In this document: positions 52,908-62,071 of the stretch, piece by piece
Layout of the letters: each line of letters opens with the position of its first letter
Numbering within the stretch: the stretch's first letter is position 1
Assembly (NCBI GenBank): GCA_030427705.1
Contig: JAUIBR010000024.1
Span: forward strand, 38,114-102,113
Length of the DNA stretch: 64,000 nucleotides
Source: a bacterium
Lineage (GTDB): Bacteria > Myxococcota_A > Bradymonadia > Bradymonadales > Bradymonadaceae
Direction of reading: 5' to 3'
Position numbers and translations under genes: made by a program
The notes under the pieces: model-generated
Database searches by the model: none
Told to the model about the DNA's origin: nothing
Seen by the model: only the letters and a program-made list of their open reading frames with translations

Positions 52908-52941
52908 GTTGCCCTCCGTGGCATCTAGGCAACTTCCTTGT
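52908..52941 (-). promoter_or_regulatory. Shine-Dalgarno hairpin and GGA sites of the PilZ gene
   Basis: GTTGCC (52933-52928) pairs with GGCAAC (52913-52908) directly before the ATG; the 14-nt loop contains ACGGAG, which includes part of the Shine-Dalgarno. Just upstream is ACAAGGAAGT, a 9 of 10 match to the CsrA core site. This is the arrangement of CsrA-repressed leaders. Confidence 0.45.
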
Positions 52942-52958
52942 CGCCGTTGATGAGCAAG

Positions 52959-53087
52959 AAAAAACGTGTCGAAGACCGGCACATCCTTGTGCGCAATGGC
53001 CATCCTTGGCCTGTCTTCGACACCTATCCGTTCTGCGCCCTCGTGCAGACGGTAAGTGGTGCGGTGTTCACCCACCGCGTTCCACCT
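52959..53087 (-). ncRNA. Candidate CsrA/RsmA-binding structured RNA
   Basis: Minus-strand RNA of about 130 nt. The 11-bp stem GTGTCGAAGAC (53023-53013) / GTCTTCGACAC (52976-52966) encloses two 5-bp hairpins, GGCCA-AGGA-TGGCC and GCACA-AGGA-TGTGC, both with AGGA loops; the second contains ACAAGGATGT, identical to the core of the CsrA SELEX consensus. The outer stem is followed by G and six T. Upstream in the same transcript are GCGGTG-GGTGAA-CACCGC and two more GGA motifs. A -35-like TTGACG in an AT-rich tract lies just upstream. It is either an sRNA or a leader of the PilZ-dapF unit. Confidence 0.5.
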
Positions 53088-53093
53088 ACAACC

Positions 53094-53121
53094 ACCGTAC
53101 ATGCACGCGGTGAGTCGTCAA
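53094..53121 (-). promoter_or_regulatory. Possible promoter of the structured RNA
   Basis: TTGACG (53121-53116), 16 nt, TACGGT (53099-53094) on the minus strand, with a run of A and T directly upstream (53120-53140) like an UP element. The -10 is poor (3 of 6). It is placed just before the structured RNA. Confidence 0.25.
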
Positions 53122-53309
53122 AAAAGTTTTTATCTTTTTTCCACAGGGAGCGCGCGAAGCCAGTATTCATGCGCATTTAAAGAATCGCGCCAGATTTTGG
53201 CGTGTTATTTTCATCATTCGATTCTTTGATATTGACAAGCTGTACGACCCGCATGGGTTCGTCATCGATGTGTCGCAATTTTGTCGAATACGTGAACGAA
53301 ATCTAACGA

Positions 53310-53337
53310 TGATCCACTCAAATCCGGATGTGGATCA
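53310..53337 (-). terminator. Hairpin overlapping the acyl-CoA synthetase stop
   Basis: TGATCCAC (53337-53330) pairs with GTGGATCA (53317-53310), a perfect 8-bp stem with a 12-nt loop that contains the palindrome ATCCGGAT. The left arm includes the TGA stop. There is no U-tract, so it may protect the 3' end rather than terminate. Confidence 0.4.
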
Positions 53338-55164
53338 CACCTCTTTGTAGAGAGCCTCAATCGTGTCGCAAAACTTCTCGGCAACGATCTGCCTGCGCAG
53401 CTTATTGGTGGGCGTGAGTTCATTGCCTTCAATCGACAACTCGCCGGGTATGATTCGAAAGCGCTTCACCGTGGAGTACGTCGCGAATTCGGAGTTCACC
53501 GTGTCGACGTGCGCCTGAATCACCTCACGTACGCGTGGCGAGTCGACCCACGATTCCGCGGGAAGCCCGCCCTGCTCTGCCCAGGCTTTCACCTGTTCTG
53601 CATCGAGCGTCAGCAAGGCGACAATGAACGGCCTGCCTTCTCCGAAGACCATCGCATGTTCAATGAGTGGCGAGGCGGCCAAAAGCGATTCAATCGCTTG
53701 TGGCGCGATGTTCTTACCGCCGGCCGTGACGATGATGTCTTTCTTGCGCCCCGTGATCTTCAGGAAACCATCACGGTCGTACTCACCGATGTCACCCGTG
53801 TGAAGCCATCCTTCGGGGTCGATGGCATCCTTGGATGCCTTATGATTCTGGTGATAACCGCGCATAACCGTCTTGCCGCGAACCAGCACCTCGCCGTCTT
53901 CGGCGATAGTCACCTCTACTCCGGGCAGCGGACGGCCCACCGTCCCAATCCGGTACTCATCCACGACATTGACCGTGGCGACCGCGGTAGTCTCGGTTAG
54001 TCCGTACCCCTCCAAGATTGGAATCCCCAGCGCGAAATAGAACTCCGCGAGCTCCGGCGGCAACACAGCCCCGCCCGAGATCAACATGCGCAGTCGACCA
54101 CCAAACATGTCCCGAATTCGCTTAAAAACCAGCTCATCAAACAGTTTGAGTTTTGCCCGACTTATCAACGTCGGCCGATCCGCATTCTCTGCCGATTTGC
54201 CTTCGACGTAGGCAGCGTCAAACAGCGCTCCCCGAAGACCACCAAAACGGTGGGCGTCCAGCAACAATCGGTTTCGTATCTTCTCGAAGACGTGAGGCAC
54301 GCCCGCAAAAAACGTGGGGTTCACCCCCTGTAGCGCCTCCGTGAGCCGTGTGATGTCGCCAAGAAATGCTGTTGGAAGTCCATACCCGACCGCGGTCAGA
54401 TACAGAATGCGTGCGAAGATATGCGCCATCGGCAGGAAGAGCAGCTGCACATCATCAGCAGACAGCATTTCCAAGCTTCGCAGCGCCTCGACCTCGTTGA
54501 CCAGGTTATCGTGGGTGAGCTCGACGCCTTTAGGCGTTGCCCCGGTCCCACTGGTGTAGACGATGGTCGCCAAATCATTCGTGGTGAGCTCGGTGCGTCT
54601 TGCTACAACTGGTTTGTGTTCGGTCGAAATCTGTCTTCGACCTTTGTCCAACAGCTCATCGTACGTCAGAAGCCACCCTCGCGGGGCCTTGATGTCCGCC
54701 ATGCGGGTCTCGACGTTCCCATTCCAATCCGGCCGTCCGTAAGCCGCAATCAGATCAATGCTGACCACATGTCGAACTGAACGGAGTTCTTTGCGATGGA
54801 GAGCCACCTTGGCGGCCTGGCTTGGGTCCTCGACGAACACAAATCGTGCGTTACAGTCGTTGATGATGTGTGCGACAGCGTCTGGAAGATGTGACGGAAA
54901 GATTGGAACTGATACGGCACCGGCCATGAAGATGGCCATATCAATAATGGCCCACTCGACACGAGTTTCGGCCAAAATGACGATTCGATCGCCGTGTTGA
55001 ATACCCATCTGAACGAGCCCAGCTGCGACCCGTTCCGACGATTCCCACCATTGATTCCACGAGAGTGATTCCCACCCGTTTGCGGCGGGAAACTGAGCTG
55101 CCATTTTGGGCCCGGACCGATTGATCCGGGCCTCGAACAAATCAACGACAGTCTTGTGAGTCAC
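53335..55164 (-). CDS. Long-chain acyl-CoA synthetase
   Basis: A 609-aa AMP-forming ligase of the FadD15 type that activates fatty acids. Motifs: YTSGTGATPKGVELTH (AMP-binding P-loop, about 203), GYGLTETTAV (A5), GWLHTGDIGEYDRDGFLKITGRKKDIIVT (A7-A8) and the TPTNKLRR segment with the conserved C-terminal Lys. Length is that of the bacterial long-chain family. ATG/GTG start 3 nt after the Ala/Pro-rich membrane protein, so the two are co-transcribed. Confidence 0.95.
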   Translation of the reverse strand: MTHKTVVDLFEARINRSGPKMAAQFPAANGWESLSWNQWWESSERVAAGLVQMGIQHGDRIVILAETRVEWAIIDMAIFMAGAVSVPIFPSHLPDAVAHIINDCNARFVFVEDPSQAAKVALHRKELRSVRHVVSIDLIAAYGRPDWNGNVETRMADIKAPRGWLLTYDELLDKGRRQISTEHKPVVARRTELTTNDLATIVYTSGTGATPKGVELTHDNLVNEVEALRSLEMLSADDVQLLFLPMAHIFARILYLTAVGYGLPTAFLGDITRLTEALQGVNPTFFAGVPHVFEKIRNRLLLDAHRFGGLRGALFDAAYVEGKSAENADRPTLISRAKLKLFDELVFKRIRDMFGGRLRMLISGGAVLPPELAEFYFALGIPILEGYGLTETTAVATVNVVDEYRIGTVGRPLPGVEVTIAEDGEVLVRGKTVMRGYHQNHKASKDAIDPEGWLHTGDIGEYDRDGFLKITGRKKDIIVTAGGKNIAPQAIESLLAASPLIEHAMVFGEGRPFIVALLTLDAEQVKAWAEQGGLPAESWVDSPRVREVIQAHVDTVNSEFATYSTVKRFRIIPGELSIEGNELTPTNKLRRQIVAEKFCDTIEALYKEV

Positions 55165-55167
55165 GGG

Positions 55168-56400
55168 CTACTCGGCAGGTGCTGCTTCTTCCTTTGGCGC
55201 AGCTTCCGCCGGGGCAGCTGCAGGTGCAGAGCCTCCGTCAGAGAAGAGATTCTCCAACGATGTGACGGTGGTTTCCGTCTGCTTGGCGAGCTTCTCGGTG
55301 CGGAACTTGAGCTCTTTGACGCGATATCCGTATCGCGTAAGGGCATTACCGCCGCTCGACTTCAGGATTTGGCTCTTGTCGATGGGGATGAATCCCTGGA
55401 TTTCGATCGTGGCCTCTTTTCCGGAAGCAGGGTCCTCGACTTTCACCTTGCCCTTCTCTTCCTTGTCCGCGCCATGGCTAATGACGAGGCGGCCAGGACG
55501 AGGGATATAGTTCTCGTCACCGCCATTCTTAAGTGCGTAGCGATAGTCGAACTGAACGCCGAAGTAATTGTTCTTCTCAAGAACCGCATTCTCTTTCATC
55601 AGCTCTTCGATTTCTTCTTTGTCCTTGCGAGTCAACCGGTCGTGGTCACGCAGAGCACGTCGAAGCGCCTGAGAATCTGCAGCGTAAGAGGTGATGTTGT
55701 CGATAGCGACTGGGTCGAACAACGTCGTATCCCCAATGCTGACACCACCGAGTTCGATTTCGGCTGCGGCGAGTTTCTTCACCTGCTCAAAATCGGGTTG
55801 GTTGGGATTCAGCTTGAAGATGTCGTCCTTGATGCCATCAAACACGGCAACCTTTTCTTTCACGGCCTTGTGAACGGCTTGCGCGTCATCGATGCGCTTG
55901 CTGTCCAGTTGGTTCGTGAACATGGCCTGTGATGCAGCATATCCGAACACCAAGCCAATCAATAACGCGATGACACCAAGTGCAATCACTCGGCCTGGTA
56001 GCGCAGGGCCCGTATCGAAATCCAATTCGACCGACATGCTTGCCGAAGGATTGGGTTGCGGTTGGGGCTGAGGCTTCGGCCGAGGCTTTGGCGCGGGACG
56101 GGCTGCCGCAGGCGGAGCAGATGCTCGTGCTGCCGGTCCGGGTTGTGCGGCTGGTGCAGGTGCTGGGGCTGCTGCTGGAGCCGGTGCCGCTGCGGGCGCT
56201 GGTGCAGCTCCGGGCGCAGGTGCTGCCTGTGCCGGTGGCGCTGCCGCTGCAGGTGGTCCACCTGGAGCAGCTCCAGGAGCCGCAGGACTCGAAGGTGCAC
56301 CACCGGGCTGAGCTGCAGGTGCCGCACCGGGTGCAGCACCAGGTTTTGTCAGCCCTAGTCTCGCCTTCAGATCTGATAAATCAGGTTTCTTGTCCGTCAA
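55168..56400 (-). CDS. Ala/Pro-rich membrane protein
   Basis: A 410-aa protein. Residues 20-120 are a low-complexity Ala/Pro/Gly linker with PAPAAAPAP-type repeats, followed by a short basic Pro segment (PKPRPKPQPQPQP). One membrane helix lies at about 137-160 (RVIALGVIALLIGLVFGYAA), and the exported domain (165-370) is helical then beta. The C-terminus again is Ala/Pro/Glu. The N-terminal MTDKKPDLSDLKARLGL is a conserved-looking helix. No known family; the linker suggests a protein that spans a distance in the cytoplasm. Confidence 0.82.
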   Translation of the reverse strand: MTDKKPDLSDLKARLGLTKPGAAPGAAPAAQPGGAPSSPAAPGAAPGGPPAAAAPPAQAAPAPGAAPAPAAAPAPAAAPAPAPAAQPGPAARASAPPAAARPAPKPRPKPQPQPQPNPSASMSVELDFDTGPALPGRVIALGVIALLIGLVFGYAASQAMFTNQLDSKRIDDAQAVHKAVKEKVAVFDGIKDDIFKLNPNQPDFEQVKKLAAAEIELGGVSIGDTTLFDPVAIDNITSYAADSQALRRALRDHDRLTRKDKEEIEELMKENAVLEKNNYFGVQFDYRYALKNGGDENYIPRPGRLVISHGADKEEKGKVKVEDPASGKEATIEIQGFIPIDKSQILKSSGGNALTRYGYRVKELKFRTEKLAKQTETTVTSLENLFSDGGSAPAAAPAEAAPKEEAAPAE

Positions 56401-56469
56401 GGGACGCCTCCTAAAACGTCGATATGCTTGATTTCGCGGATGTCACGAACGTGTTTACGTACCGCTATA

Positions 56470-56532
56470 GGTCACATGTGATGCCGTCGAGGCTAACGCA
56501 GCATCGCGCAGAACGTCAACTTCCATGTGACC
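56470..56532. promoter_or_regulatory. Operator-like palindrome in a divergent promoter region
   Basis: GGTCACATG (56470-56478) and CATGTGACC (56524-56532) are perfect inverted arms 45 nt apart. The left arm is part of TCACATGTGA (56472-56481), a full 10-bp palindrome. The region lies between the divergent Ala/Pro-rich gene and the CARDB/PPC gene and has no other features. Confidence 0.45.
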
Positions 56533-56667
56533 CGAAACGGCGCAGTGCGTCATAGATTTCTTCACGATTGCCTCACAGCACCGCCTTATTGAGCGCCAAA
56601 TGCGGCGTGGGTTGCAATCTACGGTCGTTTTGCAGAAGATGGCCGTCGATTTTCGAAGGATTTTTTG

Positions 56668-59600
56668 ATGATTGTCTCAACACGATTTCAGTTGTTTGTC
56701 CGTGCTATGGCGCTCGCGTGCCTTTCCGCCCTTCTATTCGGGGCGTTAAGTTGCTCCGACGACGACAGCTCCGGAACCGCCACCGTGGTCATTGACTCCG
56801 TAGATCCAACAGCGGGCTACGAGAACGTTGAATTCGCGGTGAACTTCACGATCACACCAGGCAACGGCACCACCGGTGACGCAATGGCTTGGCGCGTGGA
56901 CTTCGGCGACGGGTCGCAGGTCAGCGGAGAAGGAACCATCGGCACGGCCACCCACGCCTACGAGCTGTCAGGAACCTACGAAATCAAAGTATCTGCGGTG
57001 TACAACGACAAGGTTGTCGGCTCAGAGACCACGAGCTTCCAAGTCTTCGCACCGATCGACCTGGCAGCAGACGGCACGCGCGGCGCACCCGCGAACGTGC
57101 AGACCGGCGATGACTTCACCGTCTCCGTCAACATCTCGAATTCAACCGCATCGGACGTGCTCACGGCGTTCGACGTCACCTTCTATTTCTCCGAAGAGTC
57201 CAACGTCACGCCAGACGAAACGGATGACCTCATCGCGCTCGGCACCGTCACGGTGAACAACGAGGTCGAGGGTGCGCCAGTTATCAACACGGGCGAGGAA
57301 CGAAATGTTGGATTTACCGCAACAATCCCGGAAGAGCTCGCAAGTGGTGACTATTTCATCCTGACCGTGGTCGACCCGGAGGCGAAGGTTGGAGACACCG
57401 ATCGCACAAATAACTTCGAGGTCTCTGCAGGCATCATTCGTGTCGAGAACCTGAGCGATTCCATCCCGGACGTCGAAGTTCGGAACCTGTTTGTGATTCC
57501 TGATCGCGCCTTCCCGGAGCTGAACGAAGTGACGCGTGGTTTCACGCTGGCAAACAACGGCGCGGTTGATGCGTTTGAGGTTGTCTACAAGACCTATCTC
57601 TCGGTCGGTGATGACACGCTGGACGCGGGCGATACGCTGATCGACGAATCCGACCCCGTGAATGTGCTGGCAAACGACCTCATCGAAATCGGCCCAGACC
57701 AGATCGTCTTGGACAATTCGATTGTGCCACCGATGAACGAGGAACTGACTGTCTACGTCATCGTGCAGGCCGAACTGACCGAGGCCGGCGCGATGGATAG
57801 TAATGAGGCTAACAACACCGCGATTTCGGACCCACCGATTACGGTGTCCGACCAGCCGGTGCAAGGTCCAGATATCGTCGTCAACTCGTTCTCGGTCACC
57901 CCAAACAGTACCTTCTTGGATGGCACGCTTTCGGTCTCCACCTCGATTTCCAATGAAGGCACCAACGACGTCGGGTCGTTCTTCTGCGGTATCTATCTTG
58001 GTTCCGCACCGCGCGTGAACACGCAGGTCGACCCGCGATTGGACAATATCAACATCCCGTCATTGGCAGCGTCCGACACGCTTCAGATCGACAAAGACAT
58101 TACGGTCCCCGGCCTGTTCGACCCCGGCGTTTACTACCTGTACATCGTCTGCGACCCACAGAATGCGCTGAATGAGCCATTCCGCAGCAACAACACAGGT
58201 ATCAATCTCGAACCCATTACCATCACTGATCAGGCAGACGTCGACATGTTCATCAACTCTGTCTCGGTGGACGCAACGGTCGACGAAGGCAACATGTACA
58301 CGCTGACCGCAGAGGTCTGCGTGCAGGGCTCGAACCCTAGTGGACGCACGATCGCCAACGTATTCCGCACCGGGGACATGGTGCCCAACTACAATGCCGA
58401 GCCGGTTGCTTCATTTGAGATCGACACGATCACGCCAGGAAACTGCCAGATGGTGACGGTTGATATCGAGGCGGCTTGTGAGGACTTCATCGACACCTAC
58501 GCCCACGGCCTGGAAATCGACGTCGAGAACACGCTTCCTGAGTACAACGAAGCGAACAATCGCCGTGCAGCGGGTAATACGCAGACGGTGAACGGAACCT
58601 TCTGTGCATGTAACGAAGACGGCTTCGAACCCAACAATCGTGCGTTGGATGCTGTACCTCTCACCGCCGGGCAAACGAGCGCAGCGCTTTGTGAAGCAAA
58701 CACGTGCGACTACTTCGGCGTCGACCTCTTGGCTACCGAGTCGTTGGTCGTGACCACCGCGTTCCAAGCGGACAAAGGTGGCCTGATTACTCGATTGTTC
58801 GACCCGAGTGGTATCCAGGTGCTGGACCAAGACAATTCAGCAGACTCGCAAGCGGTCGGTGTGTTCCTGGTTCCTCAAGCTGGCCGTTACGTGTTCAGCG
58901 TGTGCGGGCTTCAATCGACAGACAAAAACCTCTACGACCTCGACGTGGCAATCCTCCAGCAGTCCGTTGGTGTGGACATCCTGGTACGCGACACTGCGAT
59001 CCCAGCCGGAGGCCCATTCTCGATCGGAACGCCGCTCAACGTCACCTCGCGCCTCTACAACTTGGGAACGGTCGCATCCGCTGGATTCGATGTTCAGACG
59101 GTTGTCAGTCCGGACGCGGTCTTTGGCGATGCAAACGATGTCCCCATCACGACGCAATCGATCACGTCGATTCCAGCTGGCGGTTTCCGCGACATCACGG
59201 TTCCTTCCACGCTACCGCTGACGTTGACGGACGGTGATTACTACATCGGTCTCGTGGCTGACCCAACCGGTGCGCTCACCGAGACCGACACCGCGAACAA
59301 CACCGGTGTGAGCCGATTGTTTGGTGTTCGCACGCAGTGCTTTGACCCACTTGAGCCTAACGACACGCTTGGCGAAGCGACCGACCTCGCTGATGGCACG
59401 TACTCGAATCTGGTCGTCTGCGATGGGGCCGATGACTTCTATCGTATCTGCCCGAACGATGCGCAGAAGTTCACCATCACGACCACGTTCGACGAGACCA
59501 TCGGTGATATCGATATCTTCTTAACCGACGAGCAGCAGAACCAGATCGACGCCTCAGCGAGCGCTGGCGGGGTTGAGCAGGTTGCGGTCGACTATGTGAA

Positions 59601-60435
59601 CGGTTCGCAGTGTTACTTCCTTCAGGTGAAGGTCATCGGCCTGGCGGACCCTGAGTCGTCGTACGAATTGGACATCGACATTCAAGATGTCGACCCAGCC
59701 CTGCAGTGCGACGCAGCATTTGAACCGAATGACTCGTTCACGACGGCTTCGAGTTTGCTGGCGGCGACGGGGATGCAATCCATCGACCGCTGCCCGGTTC
59801 CTGACTCCGACATGTATTACGTGGACCTGACGGCAGGCCAGCAGGTGACGTTCACCGCCGCCCTAGACCCAGCAATGCAGCAAGGAACGCTTCGTCTGCA
59901 AATCTATCGTCCAAACCAGACGCCGGGACCCAATATCGAGACCGCGCCTGGTGTGCCGACCGCACAAATCACGAACTATATCGCTCCCACGACGGGCCGG
60001 TATTACGCGCAGATCACCGTGTCCGGTTCACAGCGAAAGGTGACGTACACCCTGGATGCGACGGGGCTTGGGGGCATTGATTTGACGCCACAAAGCCTCT
60101 TCATCGGTCCCGGAACCTACTCCATCAACGACGAAGTTCGCTTCGGCTTTGACCTGCAAAACCTCGGCGCCGACCTCGCCACAGCACCGCCTTACGAGAT
60201 TTGGTATTCGGATGACGCTGTGTTGAGTACCAGCACCGACATTATGATGGGGACTTTTGCTGCGGGCGATGTCGCTGGCAACGCAACGATCGCGGTCAAC
60301 GATCGTGCATTCGTCCCTGGCTTGGCACAGACCGGCACACGGTATCTCTTCATCGTCGTCGACGGGCAGAACGTCCTCAACGATACGAATCAAGCCAACA
60401 ACACGATTTCGGTTCCGATCACGATCGTTCCGTGA
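56668..60435 (+). CDS. Large CARDB/PPC surface lipoprotein
   Basis: A 1255-aa lipoprotein with signal peptide and lipobox GALSC (Cys29). A PKD-like domain comes first (YENVEFAVNFTITPGNGTTGDAMAWRVDFGDGSQ), then about five CARDB-type adhesion domains (DLAADGTRGAPANVQTGDDF..., with the repeating pattern of dTNN-N) and three bacterial pre-peptidase C-terminal domains that begin with xFEPNxxxxxA (near 650, 895 and 1015), then a final CARDB. ATG 56668 is used, with AAGGA 8 nt upstream. It is expected on the cell surface, for adhesion. The stop overlaps the AlkD start (GTGA). Confidence 0.9.
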   Translation: MIVSTRFQLFVRAMALACLSALLFGALSCSDDDSSGTATVVIDSVDPTAGYENVEFAVNFTITPGNGTTGDAMAWRVDFGDGSQVSGEGTIGTATHAYELSGTYEIKVSAVYNDKVVGSETTSFQVFAPIDLAADGTRGAPANVQTGDDFTVSVNISNSTASDVLTAFDVTFYFSEESNVTPDETDDLIALGTVTVNNEVEGAPVINTGEERNVGFTATIPEELASGDYFILTVVDPEAKVGDTDRTNNFEVSAGIIRVENLSDSIPDVEVRNLFVIPDRAFPELNEVTRGFTLANNGAVDAFEVVYKTYLSVGDDTLDAGDTLIDESDPVNVLANDLIEIGPDQIVLDNSIVPPMNEELTVYVIVQAELTEAGAMDSNEANNTAISDPPITVSDQPVQGPDIVVNSFSVTPNSTFLDGTLSVSTSISNEGTNDVGSFFCGIYLGSAPRVNTQVDPRLDNINIPSLAASDTLQIDKDITVPGLFDPGVYYLYIVCDPQNALNEPFRSNNTGINLEPITITDQADVDMFINSVSVDATVDEGNMYTLTAEVCVQGSNPSGRTIANVFRTGDMVPNYNAEPVASFEIDTITPGNCQMVTVDIEAACEDFIDTYAHGLEIDVENTLPEYNEANNRRAAGNTQTVNGTFCACNEDGFEPNNRALDAVPLTAGQTSAALCEANTCDYFGVDLLATESLVVTTAFQADKGGLITRLFDPSGIQVLDQDNSADSQAVGVFLVPQAGRYVFSVCGLQSTDKNLYDLDVAILQQSVGVDILVRDTAIPAGGPFSIGTPLNVTSRLYNLGTVASAGFDVQTVVSPDAVFGDANDVPITTQSITSIPAGGFRDITVPSTLPLTLTDGDYYIGLVADPTGALTETDTANNTGVSRLFGVRTQCFDPLEPNDTLGEATDLADGTYSNLVVCDGADDFYRICPNDAQKFTITTTFDETIGDIDIFLTDEQQNQIDASASAGGVEQVAVDYVNGSQCYFLQVKVIGLADPESSYELDIDIQDVDPALQCDAAFEPNDSFTTASSLLAATGMQSIDRCPVPDSDMYYVDLTAGQQVTFTAALDPAMQQGTLRLQIYRPNQTPGPNIETAPGVPTAQITNYIAPTTGRYYAQITVSGSQRKVTYTLDATGLGGIDLTPQSLFIGPGTYSINDEVRFGFDLQNLGADLATAPPYEIWYSDDAVLSTSTDIMMGTFAAGDVAGNATIAVNDRAFVPGLAQTGTRYLFIVVDGQNVLNDTNQANNTISVPITIVP

Positions 60436-61145
60436 GCCAAAAATCCGAAGACATATCCGAGATGGTCGCTTTCGTGTCCTCGTCGCTATCCGACGAGGCG
60501 GACGCAGATCGAGCCGTTGAAATGGCCGCGTACATGAAGACGGAGATGCCGTTCTATGGCGTCAACAAGCCTGCGCGTGCCGACATTTTCCGGGGGCTCA
60601 AGAAGGCGTACGTGGTGAGCGACGGCGACGCCTACGGGGTGCTCATTCGTACCCTGTGGGATTGCGAGCATCGCGAAGAGAAATACCTGGCCGTCGACCT
60701 CGCCAAACACTTCAAGAAGTTCATCACACTCGAACAGCTCGATTTGTATGAGTACATGATTCGAGACGGGGCATGGTGGGACTTCGTAGACGATATCGCG
60801 AAGAACCTCATCGGAAAGCTGCTCGCCGATCATCCGGGGGAGATGAAAGCAACGTTGCGCACGTGGATTCATGACGACGATATGTGGATTCGGCGCACGG
60901 CCATCCTCGCCCAGTTAGCATTCAAAGAAGACACCGACGCCGCGATGCTATTCGAGTTTGCGTTGGCGCGGGCGGACGAAACGGAGTTCTTCATCCGCAA
61001 GGCGATTGGCTGGGCTCTTCGCCAGTACTCCTACAGCGACCCGGATGCGGTCTACCACTTTGCGCTCGAAAACAAGGACGTCTTCTCGAACCTGACGTTC
61101 AAAGAAGGCACCCGAATCCTCAAGAAGAACGGTTGGGACATATGA
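60432..61145 (+). CDS. alkD: AlkD-type DNA alkylation repair protein
   Basis: A 237-aa HEAT-like DNA glycosylase that removes alkylated (positively charged) purines such as N3-methyladenine without base flipping. Blocks EMPFYGVNKPAR, HREEKYLAVDLAKHF, WWDFVDDIA, WIRRTAILAQL and FFIRKAIGWALRQYS are those of AlkD, including the Trp, Asp and Arg that stack on the DNA. GTG start overlapping the upstream stop by 4 nt, and ATGA overlap with the next gene. Confidence 0.93.
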   Translation: MSQKSEDISEMVAFVSSSLSDEADADRAVEMAAYMKTEMPFYGVNKPARADIFRGLKKAYVVSDGDAYGVLIRTLWDCEHREEKYLAVDLAKHFKKFITLEQLDLYEYMIRDGAWWDFVDDIAKNLIGKLLADHPGEMKATLRTWIHDDDMWIRRTAILAQLAFKEDTDAAMLFEFALARADETEFFIRKAIGWALRQYSYSDPDAVYHFALENKDVFSNLTFKEGTRILKKNGWDI

Positions 61146-62071
61146 CATTTCGCGTTGGACACATCTCCGATCTGCATATCTGGGAGTTTGAGAATCCTGG
61201 GGTGTCAAAGTTCTTGAACAAACGACTGGTAGGCGGATTGAACCTGCTTTTGCACCGTGGGGATGCGCATTCGGTGGGCGTCGTAGAACACGCATTGAAC
61301 CGATTCGACGAGCTCGACGTCGACCATGTCTGCATTAGCGGTGACTTGACTAACCTCGCCCTGCCCTCGGAGTTTCGGGCTGCAAAGCACGTCGTCGACG
61401 GCATCCATGACGCTCACAGGCGAGTTTCATTGGTGCCGGGGAACCACGACTACTACACCTACGAGGCAGAACGGGAACGGAGGTTCGAAACCACCTTCGC
61501 GGACTACTTGTATAGTGACATGCCTGCATATCAGCAGGAGTCGGGCTACCCATTTGTGCATCTTCGAGATGACGTGGCCATTATCGGATTGAATTCAGGC
61601 ATCGCGACCCCGCCATTGATGGCTACGGGGACAGTACGCGAGACAGAGGTGCGCGCGCTTGAAGCACTACTCAAGGACCCTGAGATCACCTCACGTTTCG
61701 CCCTCGTCATGGTCCACCACCCGCTGACGCCCAATCCAAACAAACGCATCCAGGCGTCGCGCAAGCTAACGAACGACGAGGAGGTCCTGTCCATCCTGAG
61801 GCATGGCGGTGTGGACCTGGTCATTCACGGCCATAATCATCAATTCTCGGCGCAGCGGCTTCCGCTGCTGAATGGTCCGGGAGACATTCACATCGTTGAG
61901 GCTGGCTCGACTTCCACAGTGACCCATCCGGTGCCGGAATTCTGCGGTACGTTCAACATATTCGAGATCGCGGACGGTCATCTCGAGCGCATCGAGACTC
62001 ACCTCTTCGAAGGCTTCGACCAAGGGTACGTGCATTGGCAGGAGCAGACGTTCGAACGCTCCGTCCTATGA
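61142..62071 (+). CDS. Metallophosphoesterase
   Basis: A 309-aa calcineurin-like phosphoesterase. All five metal motifs are present: GHISDLH (DxH, Asp10, His12), SGDLTNL (GD), VPGNHDYY (GNHD), MVHHPL and HGHNHQ. This set fits the class III cAMP/UDP-sugar/nucleotide phosphodiesterases. ATG 61142 is preferred to the longer frame from 60884, which would lie inside alkD. The start overlaps the AlkD stop (ATGA), and the stop overlaps the next start. Substrate not determined. Confidence 0.92.
   Translation: MTFRVGHISDLHIWEFENPGVSKFLNKRLVGGLNLLLHRGDAHSVGVVEHALNRFDELDVDHVCISGDLTNLALPSEFRAAKHVVDGIHDAHRRVSLVPGNHDYYTYEAERERRFETTFADYLYSDMPAYQQESGYPFVHLRDDVAIIGLNSGIATPPLMATGTVRETEVRALEALLKDPEITSRFALVMVHHPLTPNPNKRIQASRKLTNDEEVLSILRHGGVDLVIHGHNHQFSAQRLPLLNGPGDIHIVEAGSTSTVTHPVPEFCGTFNIFEIADGHLERIETHLFEGFDQGYVHWQEQTFERSVL

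Noticed and set aside
52938..53180. 80-aa plus-strand reading frame in the structured region
   Set aside because: No ribosome-binding site, basic composition, and the DNA pattern is better explained by inverted repeats.
57142..57864. 240-aa minus-strand reading frame opposite the CARDB/PPC gene
   Set aside because: Shadow of repeated CARDB coding sequence; no supporting signal.
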